Notes: generated by a model not told the origin, from the letters alone. 64,000 nt of DNA from Thiohalocapsa sp. (GCA_021736785.1 JAIPFF010000001.1:171878-235877), one strand, 5' to 3'; shown: positions 1 through 9,090, numbered from the stretch's first letter. Program-made: numbers and translations.

Positions 1-681
1 CTGCTCGAGGCTGCCGTAGTGCACATGGCCGCCTTCCTCGGTGCCGAACAGCTCCACCGCTGCATTGCCGCGGGCGATGGCGGAAACGCCGAGATCGACG
101 AACGGGCGCTCGCGCCGCGCGCTCTGGGAGTGCAGGAAGCGGGCGAAGGTCTCGCGTCCGGCGCCGGCCTCCCCGGTGATCAGCACCCAGGTATCGTGCT
201 GGGCGATGCGCTTGACCTGCTCGCGCAGGCGCTGCATCGCGGCGGAGCGGCCGGCGGGCTCGTGCACCAGCGGCGCCCGCCGGCGCAGCCCCACGTTCTC
301 GCGTGCGAGCTTGTCCGCCTCCAGTGCGCGCTCCACCGTCAGCAGCAGCTTCGCCATCGACAGCGGTTTCTCGAGGAAGTCGTAGGCGCCGAGTCGGGTC
401 GCCTCCACCGCCGTCTCCACGTTGCCGTGGCCGGACATCATGATGACCGGGCAAGGCAGCCCCTCGTCCTCGGCCCACTCCTTCAGCAGGCTGATGCCGT
501 CGAGATCCGGCATCCAGATGTCTAGCAGCATGAGATCCGGCCGTCGCTCGCGCAGCGCATGGCGGGCGGCCTCGCCGTTCTCCGCATTGGTGACGGCGTA
601 ACCCTCGTCTTCGAGGATGTCCTGCACCGTCTCGCGGATGTCGGGCTCGTCGTCCACGACGAGGATGTGGGTCGCGCTCAT
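1..681 (-). CDS. ntrX: NtrX-like response regulator, 3' end beyond the window
   Basis: This is the response regulator partner of the NtrY kinase encoded just upstream. The 227 visible residues contain a receiver domain (about 1-120: acidic pair Asp10-Asp11, phospho-acceptor Asp54 in LLDIWMPD, and the Lys of FLEKPL) followed by the start of a sigma54-type AAA+ domain. The AAA+ part is odd. Walker A reads GEAGAGRE, with Arg in place of the catalytic Lys. ELFG is followed by TEEGGHVHYGSLEQ, where ELFG-x-x-x-GAFTGA is expected, so the sigma54-contact loop is absent. The ATG overlaps the ntrY stop as ATGA. The protein may have lost sigma54 activator function and work by DNA binding alone; that is inference. 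The family call is firm, and the C-terminal HTH is not visible. Confidence 0.9.
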   Translation of the reverse strand, partial: MSATHILVVDDEPDIRETVQDILEDEGYAVTNAENGEAARHALRERRPDLMLLDIWMPDLDGISLLKEWAEDEGLPCPVIMMSGHGNVETAVEATRLGAYDFLEKPLSMAKLLLTVERALEADKLARENVGLRRRAPLVHEPAGRSAAMQRLREQVKRIAQHDTWVLITGEAGAGRETFARFLHSQSARRERPFVDLGVSAIARGNAAVELFGTEEGGHVHYGSLEQ

Positions 682-2918
682 GTTTCTCCTGCTTGCCTGA
701 TAGCAGTCGGTGACGCGGCCGGGTCTTCGCGCCAGATTGGCAGTCGGGCGGTGAAGCGGGCTCCGTTGTCCGCGTTCTCCGCCGAGATGATACCGCCGTG
801 CTCTTCAATAATCTTCTTGACGATGGCCAGTCCGAGCCCCGTCCCCTTCGCTTTCGATGTCACATAGGGCTCGAACAGCCGGTCCATCATGTCCGGATCG
901 AGGCCGCCGCCGTTATCCTCGATGCTGAGCTCTGCCGCCGGTACCTCCTCGCCGCGGATGACCCGCGAACGAACGGTGATGCAGCCTTCGCTGCGCTGCT
1001 CCAATGCCTCTATCGCGTTCTTGAGCAGATTGTGCATGACTTGGCGCAATCGTTTCGAATCGCCGCGCACGAACGTATGCTCGGCATCGAGCTCGGTCAC
1101 GATGCGCGCGGTTCCGCCGCGGTAAAGCTCGGTCACCTCGGCGATCAGCGCGTCCAGCGCGAACGGTTCTTCCTGCATCTGCGGCGTGCGCGCATAGCTC
1201 GCAAAGTCGTTGACCATGGCCTTCATGGCCTCGACCTGCTGAACGATCGTGTGCGTGGCGCGGTCGACGACGCGGGCGTCGTCGTCCGGCAGCTTGGTCA
1301 GCAATTTGTGGCGCAGGGGCTCCGCCGACAGCGGGATCGGCGCCAACGGGTTCTTGATTCCGTGCGCGAGCCGGCGAGCGCCCTCGCCCCACGCGGCGTC
1401 GCGCTGCGCGCGGATCAGCGTCGTGATGTCGTCGAATACGACGACATGGCCCGCGCTCGGCCCGCTGGTGCTCGGCAGCGGGCTGCCGCGGCACATCAGC
1501 ACTTGTCTGCCGTCGTTGCCGAACAGCGTGATCTCCTCGCGCCACTCCTGTCCCGCGGCGATGTGCCGGCGCACGGCCTCGCCCCAGTGGGTGAGGCGCG
1601 GGTAGGCTTGCTCGAGCGTCTGCAGCGTGAGCGCCGGCGGCTCCCGGGGCTGTGCAGGCTCGGGCTCGCCGAGGCGTAGGATCTGGCGCGCGGCGCGATT
1701 CATCGTGCCCAGCTGCAGTGACTCGTCGAAGGCGATGACGCCGCTCGACAGCCGCCCGAGCACGGTCTCCAGATAAGCCCGCTGTTCCTCGACCGCGCGC
1801 TGGCTGCGGGCGGCCTGGTCGCGGGCCTGGGCGATGCGCTTGGTCATCGCGTTGAAGGAGGCGACCAGGAAAGCCAGCTCGTCGTCGTGGGAGGGCAACG
1901 GCAACTGCTGCTCGTAGTCTCCCGCGGCCACCGCGCGGGTGCCGCGGGCAATGTCGGCCACCGGCGCGGCGAGCCGCTGAGCGGTGCGAAATGCCGCCAG
2001 CAGCGCGGCCATGAGGCCGAAAACCAGCACCAGGGACAACGTCAACGAGAAGCTGAACTTCAGCGACCGGCGCAAGTACGAGAGCTCGGTGTAGCGGTTG
2101 TAGGCGTCCTCCAACCGCGCGGCCAATTCGCTGATGCGCGCCGAGGTCGGAAAGATGGCCTGCAGCAGCAGCGGGCGGGAGCGGGGGTCGTTGACCAGCA
2201 CCCGCACGATCAGTTCGTCGTCGGGGCCTGTCTCCAGTCCCACATAGTCCACGCCCATGCGCACGCCCTGCATGATTTCCCGCTCCGGATGGTCGGGCAC
2301 CAACTGGGTCGGATCGTCGTTGGCAGTTCCGAGCACCTGTCCGCTCGGCTCGTAGACGGTGAGCTCGAGTGCGCCGGCCTGGCGGCGCAGATCGTCGAGC
2401 GTCAGCGTCAGTGCCGTGGCCGAGCGATCCTCGATACCGTCGAGCAACTGGGCGGCGTACTTCATCATGACCCGTTGGTTCAGATCCAACGACGCCTGGT
2501 TCAGCGTCAGCGCATCCTGCATGGCGCTGTCGATTTCCACGTCGAACCAGCTGTCGATGCCGCGCAGCAGGAAGCCGAGGGAGAAGTAGTAGACGACACC
2601 CACCGGCAGCAGCGAGATCAGCGCGAACAAGAGCACGACGCGGGCGGTCAGTCGGGAGCCGGCGGCCTGCCGGCGATAGCTCGAGACCAGCCGGAAGACA
2701 TTGAAGCCTACCATCAGCGCGAGCAGGAAAAGCCCCAGCAAAACCAGGAACAGCAGCGGCACGAAGATCCGGCTCAGCGTCTCGGAGTTCTGCACCGCGT
2801 CGCTCATCAGGTGCAGTGCAACCAGCAGCGCGATCAGCAAAATGCCGACACCCACGGTGCCGGGGTGGCGCAGGCGATGCTTGAGACTGTCTAGGGTTTC
2901 AGCGGCCACTTGGTCCAC
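678..2918 (-). CDS. ntrY: NtrY-like membrane sensor histidine kinase
   Basis: This is a membrane histidine kinase, partner of NtrX, of the type linked to nitrogen and redox control. It has three N-terminal hydrophobic helices, a periplasmic or extended sensor region, a fourth helix near FSLTLSLVLVFG, a HAMP segment (RLAAPVADIARG), a PAS-like region, a HisKA domain and an ATPase domain with N-box LLKNAIEAL, G1 EDNGGG and G2 GTGLGLAIVKK. The H-box reads LAHGIKNPLAPIPLSAE: the phospho-accepting His is at about 519, but the next residue, normally Glu, is Gly. I chose a GTG at 2918 that overlaps the end of the DUF4390 gene; a GTG at 2909 is equally possible. The length of about 746 residues is typical for NtrY. 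Confidence 0.88.
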   Translation of the reverse strand: MDQVAAETLDSLKHRLRHPGTVGVGILLIALLVALHLMSDAVQNSETLSRIFVPLLFLVLLGLFLLALMVGFNVFRLVSSYRRQAAGSRLTARVVLLFALISLLPVGVVYYFSLGFLLRGIDSWFDVEIDSAMQDALTLNQASLDLNQRVMMKYAAQLLDGIEDRSATALTLTLDDLRRQAGALELTVYEPSGQVLGTANDDPTQLVPDHPEREIMQGVRMGVDYVGLETGPDDELIVRVLVNDPRSRPLLLQAIFPTSARISELAARLEDAYNRYTELSYLRRSLKFSFSLTLSLVLVFGLMAALLAAFRTAQRLAAPVADIARGTRAVAAGDYEQQLPLPSHDDELAFLVASFNAMTKRIAQARDQAARSQRAVEEQRAYLETVLGRLSSGVIAFDESLQLGTMNRAARQILRLGEPEPAQPREPPALTLQTLEQAYPRLTHWGEAVRRHIAAGQEWREEITLFGNDGRQVLMCRGSPLPSTSGPSAGHVVVFDDITTLIRAQRDAAWGEGARRLAHGIKNPLAPIPLSAEPLRHKLLTKLPDDDARVVDRATHTIVQQVEAMKAMVNDFASYARTPQMQEEPFALDALIAEVTELYRGGTARIVTELDAEHTFVRGDSKRLRQVMHNLLKNAIEALEQRSEGCITVRSRVIRGEEVPAAELSIEDNGGGLDPDMMDRLFEPYVTSKAKGTGLGLAIVKKIIEEHGGIISAENADNGARFTARLPIWREDPAASPTAIRQAGET

Positions 2919-3484
2919 TTGCTGGATTGCTTCCAGGAGGGATAAAGGTAGGCCATCGGTCGCAGCGGAAGCGGCAATTCCTCGATGTCCAGGGAAACCC
3001 GCAGATGCACTTCGTAGTCTTGATCCGGATCGAGGCGTTCCTTGCCGAGCAATTGCAAGGCGCGGATATCTCCGAGAGCGGCGACGGCCGCATCGCGTGT
3101 CACGAAGGTACGCCCGGCCTCGCCCGGAAGTTGCGCGACCAGGTAGCTCTCGGACAGGGGTTTGTAGCGTATGCGGTAGCGCAGGCGCTGATCCACCAGG
3201 CTGGCTTCCCAAATCCAGTCGTCCTCGGGGCGCACCTGGACGTGGACTTCCAGCGTCAGCGGCACGCCGTTGTCGAGGGCTTCGAGGGCCCGCTCGCTGA
3301 AGTTGAAATCGATACGTGCGTCGAGCATGTAGGTATCGCCGTCGAGGCGTGTCTCGACGCTGACGATCTCGAAGTCGGCGCCGCCGACCGGCAGGCAGAC
3401 CAGTAGCAGCACGGCGGCGAGAAAAAGGCGCTGCAGTCGCCGAATATCGCGATTGCGGGCGCGCGGCGCGTGTCGGACCGTCAT
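2891..3484 (-). CDS. DUF4390 secreted protein
   Basis: This encodes a 197-residue protein with an N-terminal signal peptide (basic stretch, then LFLAAVLLLVCLPVGG at about 20-35). The mature part resembles the DUF4390 family, of unknown function and probably periplasmic. A conserved-looking core includes WIWEASLVDQRLRYRIRY. The ATG overlaps the rsmB stop as ATGA, and the 3' end overlaps the ntrY start, so the gene is translationally embedded between rsmB and the NtrYX pair. That context suggests a link to membrane or envelope sensing by NtrY, but this is inference from position only. Confidence 0.8.
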   Translation of the reverse strand: MTVRHAPRARNRDIRRLQRLFLAAVLLLVCLPVGGADFEIVSVETRLDGDTYMLDARIDFNFSERALEALDNGVPLTLEVHVQVRPEDDWIWEASLVDQRLRYRIRYKPLSESYLVAQLPGEAGRTFVTRDAAVAALGDIRALQLLGKERLDPDQDYEVHLRVSLDIEELPLPLRPMAYLYPSWKQSSKWTKWPLKP

Positions 3485-4848
3485 GCGGCCTTCTCCAGCA
3501 GCGCGTAGTAGAAACCGTCGCCGCCATCGGGCTGCGGGAAGAGTTGGCGTCCGGGCGCTCGCGCTTCGCTGCCTTCGATGGCCAGCGGGACTTCGCGGGC
3601 GTCGGCGTGGCGCTGCAGGAAGGCGCGCACTTGTGCCTCGTTTTCTTCCGGCAGCAACGAGCAGGTTGCGTAGAGCAGGTACCCGCCGGGGAGCAGATGG
3701 GGCCACAGATTGTCCAGCATGGCGCGCTGGGTTGCGGCGAGTGCGTCGATATCGGCGTCGCGGCGCAGCCATTTGATATCCGGATGGCGGCGAATGACGC
3801 CGGTGGCGGAGCACGGCGCATCCAGCAGAATGCGCCGATAGGGGCCGTCTTGCCAATGGTCGCCGGCGGCATCGCCGACAACGGTCTCGGCGTGGAGCCC
3901 GAGTCGCTCCAGGTTGCGGCGCAGGGTCTGCATGCGCTCGGGGTCGGCATCGAGCGCGGTCACTTGCGCCGCGCCCCCGGTGCGCTCGATGAGATGCGCG
4001 GTCTTGCCGCCGGGGGCCGCGCAGGCGTCGAGGATTCGCTCCCCCGGAGCGGCGCCCAGCAATTGCGCGGCGAACTGGGCCGAAGCGTCCTGTACCGAGA
4101 CTTTGCCTTCGGCGAAGCCCGGCAAGCGCTCCGTCGGCAGCGGATGATCGAGCTGCAGCGCCGCCTCGAGCTGCGCTAGTGGTCGTGCCGCGATGCCGGC
4201 ATCGGCGAGTGCCGCGGCGTAGTCGGCGCGGGTGCCGCGCAGCAGATTGACGCGCAGTGTCATCGGTGCGCGCGAATTTCCGGCATCGACGATGGCCTGC
4301 CAGTGCCGCGGCCAAGCTTGCCGTAGCCGCGCCAGCAGCCAGTGGGGTAGCAGCCAGCGGGCGCTTTCGTCGTCGGCGACCTGCGCCAGCAGGGCGTCGC
4401 TCTCGCGCTGGAAGCGGCGCAGCGTCGCATTCAGCAAGCCTGCCGCGTGCGGCCGCTCGAGCACGCGCACCGCGCCGACGGTGGCGGCCACCGCCGCATG
4501 TGCCGGGATGCGCATGGCTGTCAGCTGGTAGAGCCCGATCGCCATCAGGTCCTGCAGGATCGCGTCGGCGGGTTTCAAGGGGCGCTTCAAGAGCAGCCCG
4601 GTCAGCGCTTGCAGCCGCGGCAGCAGGCGCAGCGTGCCGAAGCAAAGCTCGTGCAACAGGGCGCGGTCTCGCGCATCGACCGATGCCGCCGCTTCGGCCA
4701 GGGCATCGGTCAGCGAGCGGCCGCCGGCGTGCACGGCGTTAACCGTGCGGGCGGCCTGCGCACGAACGCCGGCACCGCTGTCGCTGCGCCTGCGGGGCGG
4801 CTCATGACGGGCTTCAGGCAAGCAGGGCGCCTTCCAAGCTGCGGGCAT
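3481..4848 (-). CDS. rsmB: 16S rRNA (cytosine967-C5)-methyltransferase RsmB
   Basis: This methylates C967 of 16S rRNA using SAM. It has an N-terminal NusB-like RNA-binding domain (RDRALLHELCFGTLR region), the SAM-binding motif DACAAPGGKTAHL and two catalytic cysteine motifs, DAPCSATGVIRRHPD and YATCSLLPEENE. The start is uncertain. The in-frame ATG at 4848 overlaps fmt by 35 bases and gives 455 residues, slightly long for the family. A better placed ATG at 4805, just after the fmt stop, is in another frame, which hints at a one-base indel near the N-terminus. It lies in the def-fmt-rsmB-DUF4390-ntrYX operon. Confidence 0.9.
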   Translation of the reverse strand: MPAAWKAPCLPEARHEPPRRRSDSGAGVRAQAARTVNAVHAGGRSLTDALAEAAASVDARDRALLHELCFGTLRLLPRLQALTGLLLKRPLKPADAILQDLMAIGLYQLTAMRIPAHAAVAATVGAVRVLERPHAAGLLNATLRRFQRESDALLAQVADDESARWLLPHWLLARLRQAWPRHWQAIVDAGNSRAPMTLRVNLLRGTRADYAAALADAGIAARPLAQLEAALQLDHPLPTERLPGFAEGKVSVQDASAQFAAQLLGAAPGERILDACAAPGGKTAHLIERTGGAAQVTALDADPERMQTLRRNLERLGLHAETVVGDAAGDHWQDGPYRRILLDAPCSATGVIRRHPDIKWLRRDADIDALAATQRAMLDNLWPHLLPGGYLLYATCSLLPEENEAQVRAFLQRHADAREVPLAIEGSEARAPGRQLFPQPDGGDGFYYALLEKAA

Positions 4849-5749
4849 TGAGAAAATCCGAGGCGGACATCGCGCGCTTGCCGGGCGGCTGCAGGCGGGT
4901 GACGCGCAGGCGCCCGCTGCCGGCGGCGACATCGATGCCCTCGCGGCCGACGGCGACAACGCGGCCCGGCTCCGCGCCCGGCTCACTGTCGAGTGCGTGA
5001 GCGGCCCAGATGCGCAGCACGATGTCGTCGAGACGCGTCTGTGCCACCGGCCACGGGTTGAACGCGCGGACACGGCGCTCGATCTCGGGCGCGGTCCCGG
5101 ACCAGTCGATCAGCGCCTCTTCCTTGCTTAGCTTGCGGGCATAGGTAGCCGCCGTGTCGTCCTGGGCGAGCGGCGCAAGCGTCCCGTCGATAATGCCGGG
5201 CAGCGCCGCCATCAGCGCATCGGCGCCGAGTGCGGCGAGCCGGTCGTGCAGAGAGCCGCCGGTCTCGTCCGGTGCGATGTCGAGTCGGTCCACGCGGTAG
5301 ACGGGGCCGGTGTCGAGGCCTTCTGCCATGCGCATGATGGAGATGCCGGATTCGCGGTCGCCGGCAAGGATCGCCCGCTGGATCGGAGCCGCGCCGCGCC
5401 AGCGCGGCAGGATCGAGGCGTGGATATTCACGCAGCCGAGCCGCGGCGCATCGAGCGCTGCGCGGGGCAGCAGCAGGCCGTAGGCGGCGACGATCATCAG
5501 GTCGGCATCGAGCGCTTGGAGTTGCGCGAGCGCGTCCGCGTCCTTCAGCGTTTCCGGCTGATGCACGGTCACGCCCGCCGCCAGCGCCGTCGTCTTCACC
5601 GGTGATGGCGCCAACTTGCGCCCGCGACCGGCCGGACGGTCGGGTTGGGTATAGACGGCGACGACATCGCAGTCGCTCGCGAGCAATGCCGTCAGTGCCG
5701 GCACCGCGAAATCGGGGGTACCGGCAAAGATGATACGGGCAGTGGACAT
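4814..5749 (-). CDS. fmt: methionyl-tRNA formyltransferase
   Basis: This formylates initiator Met-tRNA using 10-formyl-tetrahydrofolate, in the cytoplasm. The 311 residues match the family length. Motifs are FAGTPDFAVPAL at the N-terminus, DRPAGRGRKL, the catalytic segment NIHASILPRWRGAAPIQ (Asn and His) and GISIMRMAEGLDTGPVY (catalytic Asp). The start is the ATG preceding STARIIFAGTP, which begins the domain correctly; an upstream in-frame ATG at 5785 would add 12 unlikely residues. It follows def by about 100 bases in the same direction, as usual in gammaproteobacteria, and the products act at opposite ends of the formyl-Met cycle. Confidence 0.97.
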   Translation of the reverse strand: MSTARIIFAGTPDFAVPALTALLASDCDVVAVYTQPDRPAGRGRKLAPSPVKTTALAAGVTVHQPETLKDADALAQLQALDADLMIVAAYGLLLPRAALDAPRLGCVNIHASILPRWRGAAPIQRAILAGDRESGISIMRMAEGLDTGPVYRVDRLDIAPDETGGSLHDRLAALGADALMAALPGIIDGTLAPLAQDDTAATYARKLSKEEALIDWSGTAPEIERRVRAFNPWPVAQTRLDDIVLRIWAAHALDSEPGAEPGRVVAVGREGIDVAAGSGRLRVTRLQPPGKRAMSASDFLNARSLEGALLA

Positions 5750-5849
5750 GGGTGCAGCAGTAGATGCGCCGAAGGCAGTGATCAACGGTTGCTCGGCGTC
5801 CCGCGGGCCGCAGGCCGGCGAGACGTCCGAGAGGAGACGCCCGAGTGGA

Positions 5850-6389
5850 CTAGATCGCGCGCCTCCGGCCGCTGTCCGTGGAGCTCGGCGCCGCCTGACG
5901 CTGGTCTTTCTCGAGCTTCTTGCGGATGCGTTGGCGCTTGAGCGCCGAGATATGATCCACGAACAGCCGTCCGTCGAGGTGATCGATCTCGTGCTGGATG
6001 CAGACCGCGAGCAGACCGTCGGTATCGAGCTCGAACGGTTCCCCGTTGCGGTCGAGCGCGCGCATGCGGATCCGATCGGCGCGGGTGACCGTCTCGTAAA
6101 AACCGGGAACCGACAGGCAGCCTTCGTCCATCTGCTCTTCGCCGCTGCGCTCCAGGATCTCCGGATTGATCAGGCACAGGGGGGCGTTCTTTTCATCCGA
6201 GATATCGATAACCACGACCCGCTTGGGCACATTGACCTGGATCGCGGCGAGGCCGATGCCGGGCGCCGCGTACATGGTCTCGAGCATGTCGTCCACGAGC
6301 TGACGGGTTTTGTCGTCAACTTTTTCGACCGGTTCTGCACTGCGCCGGAGCCGGGCGTCCGGAAAGGTGAGGATTTCGAGTTTTGCCAT
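5850..6389 (-). CDS. def: peptide deformylase
   Basis: This is the metalloenzyme that removes the N-formyl group from nascent proteins. Its 179 residues carry the three family motifs: GIGLAAIQ near residue 45, EGCLSVP (metal-ligand Cys) near 90 and QHEIDHLDG (two His ligands and the catalytic Glu) near 132. The C-terminal tail is basic and probably disordered. It is the first gene of the minus-strand operon leading into fmt and is divergent from the LysM gene, the standard arrangement around def in this class. Confidence 0.97.
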   Translation of the reverse strand: MAKLEILTFPDARLRRSAEPVEKVDDKTRQLVDDMLETMYAAPGIGLAAIQVNVPKRVVVIDISDEKNAPLCLINPEILERSGEEQMDEGCLSVPGFYETVTRADRIRMRALDRNGEPFELDTDGLLAVCIQHEIDHLDGRLFVDHISALKRQRIRKKLEKDQRQAAPSSTDSGRRRAI

Positions 6390-6438
6390 AGTCTTGCGGA
6401 ATATTGCTCAAACTGTGGTGTCATGCCGACACGTTGCG

Positions 6439-6468
6439 CTAATATCCAGATCATACAACATGATGCAA
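6439..6468 (-). promoter_or_regulatory. possible sigma70 promoter for def-fmt operon
   Basis: Read on the minus strand, TTGCAT (6468-6463) is followed after 18 bases by TATTAG (6444-6439), about 50 bases upstream of the def ATG. Each hexamer matches the consensus at four of six positions. It lies in the divergent def/LysM intergenic region, where AT content rises locally. Confidence 0.4.
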
Positions 6469-6612
6469 GCTACTTTCGCGTTCGCCGTGCGCTGGCAACG
6501 AGCCGGGCGCGATTGACTGTCTCGCGTCCCGGCGCACGCGAGACCCGTGCCGCATCCTCGGCCCGCAATGGCGCCCGGGCAACGCGCGGCGGTTCAGCAC
6601 CAAGGAGTCGAT

Positions 6613-7854
6613 ATGAAGGCCTTCCCCGTGTCCGCAGCCCCGCGATTGCGCCGTCGAGCCGCCTGCCGCCACGGGTCTTGGCTCGGGGCATTTCTGATCG
6701 TCGCGATGCTCGGCTCGGTCGCGCCGGCGGCAGCGCAGGTTGCGCTGAATCCGGATTATCCCCGGACCTACGTCGTGCAGCCCGGCGACACATTGTGGGA
6801 CATCGCCGGGCGCTTCCTGCGCCAGCCCTGGCGCTGGCGCGACGTGTGGGAGGCCAACCCGGGGGTCGATAACCCGAATCTCATCTATCCCGGCGACGTG
6901 CTGGAGCTCACGTTCCGCGAAGGGCGTCCGCGTATCCGCCGAGCGGGCGCCTCGGGCGGGATGCGCACCGTGAAGTTGTCGCCGCGTGTTCGGGTTACCG
7001 AGCTCGAGCGGGCCATACCCGCGATTCCGATCAACGCCGTCGCTCCGTTCCTGTCGCGGCCGCTGGTGGCCGATGCCGATGAGATCGACGCGCTCGACTA
7101 TGTCGTCGGCTTCCCCGAGGGCCAGCTTGTCGCGAGCAGCGGCGACGAGATTTACGTGCGAACAATCCTCACCGCGGAAGAAGACCGCTACGAAATTCTG
7201 CGGCCCGGGCAGGAGTACCGCGATCCCGCCAGCGGTGAGTTGCTCGGCTTCCAGGCCACCTATGTCGGCGCGGCGCGACTCGAGCGCTTCGGCGACCCGG
7301 CCACGCTGCGCGTCTCCAGTACGGAGCGGGAGGTGGCCATCGGCGATCGGGTACGCTCGGCTCGGGACGAGGAGCCGATTCGAAGCTTTTTCCCCGAGGC
7401 GGCACCGGCCGGGATGATCGGGCAGATCATCGCGGTGCTGAACGGCGTGTCGCAGATCGGACAGTTCGATGTCGTCGTGCTGAACAAGGGCTCCGAGGAC
7501 CGTGTGCAGGTCGGGCACGTCTTCGAGGCCTACAGCGGCGGCGGCGTTCGCCGCGACGAGGTGCGCACGCGGCGTGCCGACTGGAACTGGCGCAACGAGA
7601 CCCCGCTCGATTCGAGCTTTTGGCTCGGCGAGTGGGAATACGACGGCTGGAACCGGAACCGACCCTCCGAGAATGCGCCGTTGCCGCTGCATCGCCGCGC
7701 CGTCAGGCCCTACAGCGAGTACATCGAGCCAGACTCGCGCTCGGGTATCGTCATGGTGTTCAAGGTGTTCTCGCGCGTCAGTTTCGGTCTGGTCATGCAT
7801 GCCACACGCGCCATGCATATCGGCGAGACGATCTCGGCGCCGAGAGCGCTCTAG
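6613..7854 (+). CDS. secreted LysM domain protein
   Basis: This encodes a 413-residue exported protein. A signal peptide (basic start, hydrophobic stretch at about 23-36, cleavage after APAAAQ near 42) is followed by one LysM peptidoglycan-binding domain at about 52-98 (TYVVQPGDTLWDIAGRFL ... NPNLIYPGDVLEL). The remainder has no catalytic motif that I recognise. The ATG at 6613 is preceded by AAGGAG at a good distance; an upstream in-frame ATG at 6547 lacks such a site. The gene sits between def and dprA, as in many gammaproteobacteria. It is probably a cell-wall-associated scaffold, but its role is unknown. Confidence 0.88.
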   Translation: MKAFPVSAAPRLRRRAACRHGSWLGAFLIVAMLGSVAPAAAQVALNPDYPRTYVVQPGDTLWDIAGRFLRQPWRWRDVWEANPGVDNPNLIYPGDVLELTFREGRPRIRRAGASGGMRTVKLSPRVRVTELERAIPAIPINAVAPFLSRPLVADADEIDALDYVVGFPEGQLVASSGDEIYVRTILTAEEDRYEILRPGQEYRDPASGELLGFQATYVGAARLERFGDPATLRVSSTEREVAIGDRVRSARDEEPIRSFFPEAAPAGMIGQIIAVLNGVSQIGQFDVVVLNKGSEDRVQVGHVFEAYSGGGVRRDEVRTRRADWNWRNETPLDSSFWLGEWEYDGWNRNRPSENAPLPLHRRAVRPYSEYIEPDSRSGIVMVFKVFSRVSFGLVMHATRAMHIGETISAPRAL

Positions 7855-7887
7855 TCTCGATGCGTCGTACGGCACGGCTCGGCTGCC

Positions 7888-9009
7888 TTGTCCGGTAACG
7901 CGCCCCCCGCGCGAACGGAGGACTGGCTCGCCCTGTGTCTAGCGCCGGGCGTCGGCTCGCGCACCGCGGCGCGTTTGCTCGAGCGTTTCGGCAGCGTCGC
8001 CGCCGTGCTTGCGGCCGACGCCGAGGCCCTCTCGCAGGCTGGCTTGTCGGCGCAGTCGGTGCGGGGGTTGCGCGCGCCCGAGGAGGCCGCGATCGATGCG
8101 GCCTTGGCTTGGGCCGCACACGATAGCGCCTGCATCCTGGCCCTCGACGACCCGCGCTATCCGCCGCAGGTGGCGTCCATCGACGCGCCGCCGCCGCTGC
8201 TGTTCGTGCGCGGCGATCCGCTGCTGCTGAGCGACCCGCAATTGGCGGTCGTCGGCAGCCGCAACCCGACCCGCGGCGGCCTCGATACCAGCCGCGCCTT
8301 CGCCGCCCACCTGGCGGGTATCGGTTTGTGTATCGGCAGCGGTCTCGCGCTCGGTATCGACGCTGCCGCCCACCACGGTGCGCTTCAGACCGGACGTACC
8401 ATCGCCGTGCTCGGGACGGGGCCGGACCGAGTCTATCCCGCGGCGCACCGCGAGCTGGCCCGTCGGATCGCCGAAAACGGTGCGCTGGTGACGGAGTTCC
8501 CGCCGGGAACCGGCCCCAGGCCCGGCCATTTTCCTCGCCGCAACCGGCTGATCAGTGCGCTGGCCCTGGGTACGCTCGTGGTCGAGGCGGCGCCCGGCAG
8601 CGGATCCTTGATTACGGCCCGCTATGCCGCCGAGCAGGGCCGCGAGGTATTCGCGATTCCCGGATCGATCCACAATCCGCTGGCGCGCGGCTGTCATATC
8701 CTGATCCGCCAGGGAGCGAAGCTGGTCGACAGTGCCGACCAGATCCTGGAGGAGCTGGTGCCGCAGTTGGCGCGCTTCACCATGCCGCCTGCAGCCGACG
8801 CCCCGCCCGACGGCGACCCGCCCGAGTTGGATGCGGACTATCGCCAACTCCTTGATTGCATGGGGCACGATCCCGCCGCCCCCGACGAACTGATCGCGCG
8901 CTCGGGCCTGTCGGCCCAGAGCGTCTCGTCCATGCTGCTGTTGCTGGAACTGCAGGGGCATGTATCATCACACCCTGGTGGACGCTACAGCTTACGCGGC
9001 CGTTCCTAA
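7888..9009 (+). CDS. dprA: DNA-processing protein DprA
   Basis: This is a DprA/Smf family protein that loads RecA on incoming single-stranded DNA in natural transformation. An N-terminal helix-hairpin-helix/SAM-like region is followed by the Rossmann-like DprA domain (VVGSRNPTRGG, GSGLALGIDAAAH, TVVEAAPGSGSLITA-like segment, FAIPGSI) and a C-terminal winged-helix DML1-like region ending LQGHVSSHPGGRYSL. The start must be the TTG at 7888: the frame is closed by the LysM stop TAG at 7852, and no ATG or GTG lies between. It is 33 bases downstream of the LysM gene and probably co-transcribed. Confidence 0.93.
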   Translation: MSGNAPPARTEDWLALCLAPGVGSRTAARLLERFGSVAAVLAADAEALSQAGLSAQSVRGLRAPEEAAIDAALAWAAHDSACILALDDPRYPPQVASIDAPPPLLFVRGDPLLLSDPQLAVVGSRNPTRGGLDTSRAFAAHLAGIGLCIGSGLALGIDAAAHHGALQTGRTIAVLGTGPDRVYPAAHRELARRIAENGALVTEFPPGTGPRPGHFPRRNRLISALALGTLVVEAAPGSGSLITARYAAEQGREVFAIPGSIHNPLARGCHILIRQGAKLVDSADQILEELVPQLARFTMPPAADAPPDGDPPELDADYRQLLDCMGHDPAAPDELIARSGLSAQSVSSMLLLLELQGHVSSHPGGRYSLRGRS

Positions 9010-9090
9010 GGCGGGACGGATCGGGCGTGTGCCGGGCAGTCGCGGCCTTTCGGCCGTCAATGCGGCAGACAGCCGCTTCGAGGTTGGTGC

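Noticed and set aside
2919..3950. Upstream extension of the ntrY frame across DUF4390 and rsmB
   Set aside because: It is antiparallel in phase to two well-supported genes on the same strand and its residues are Arg/Pro/Ala-rich; ntrY motifs begin only after 2918.
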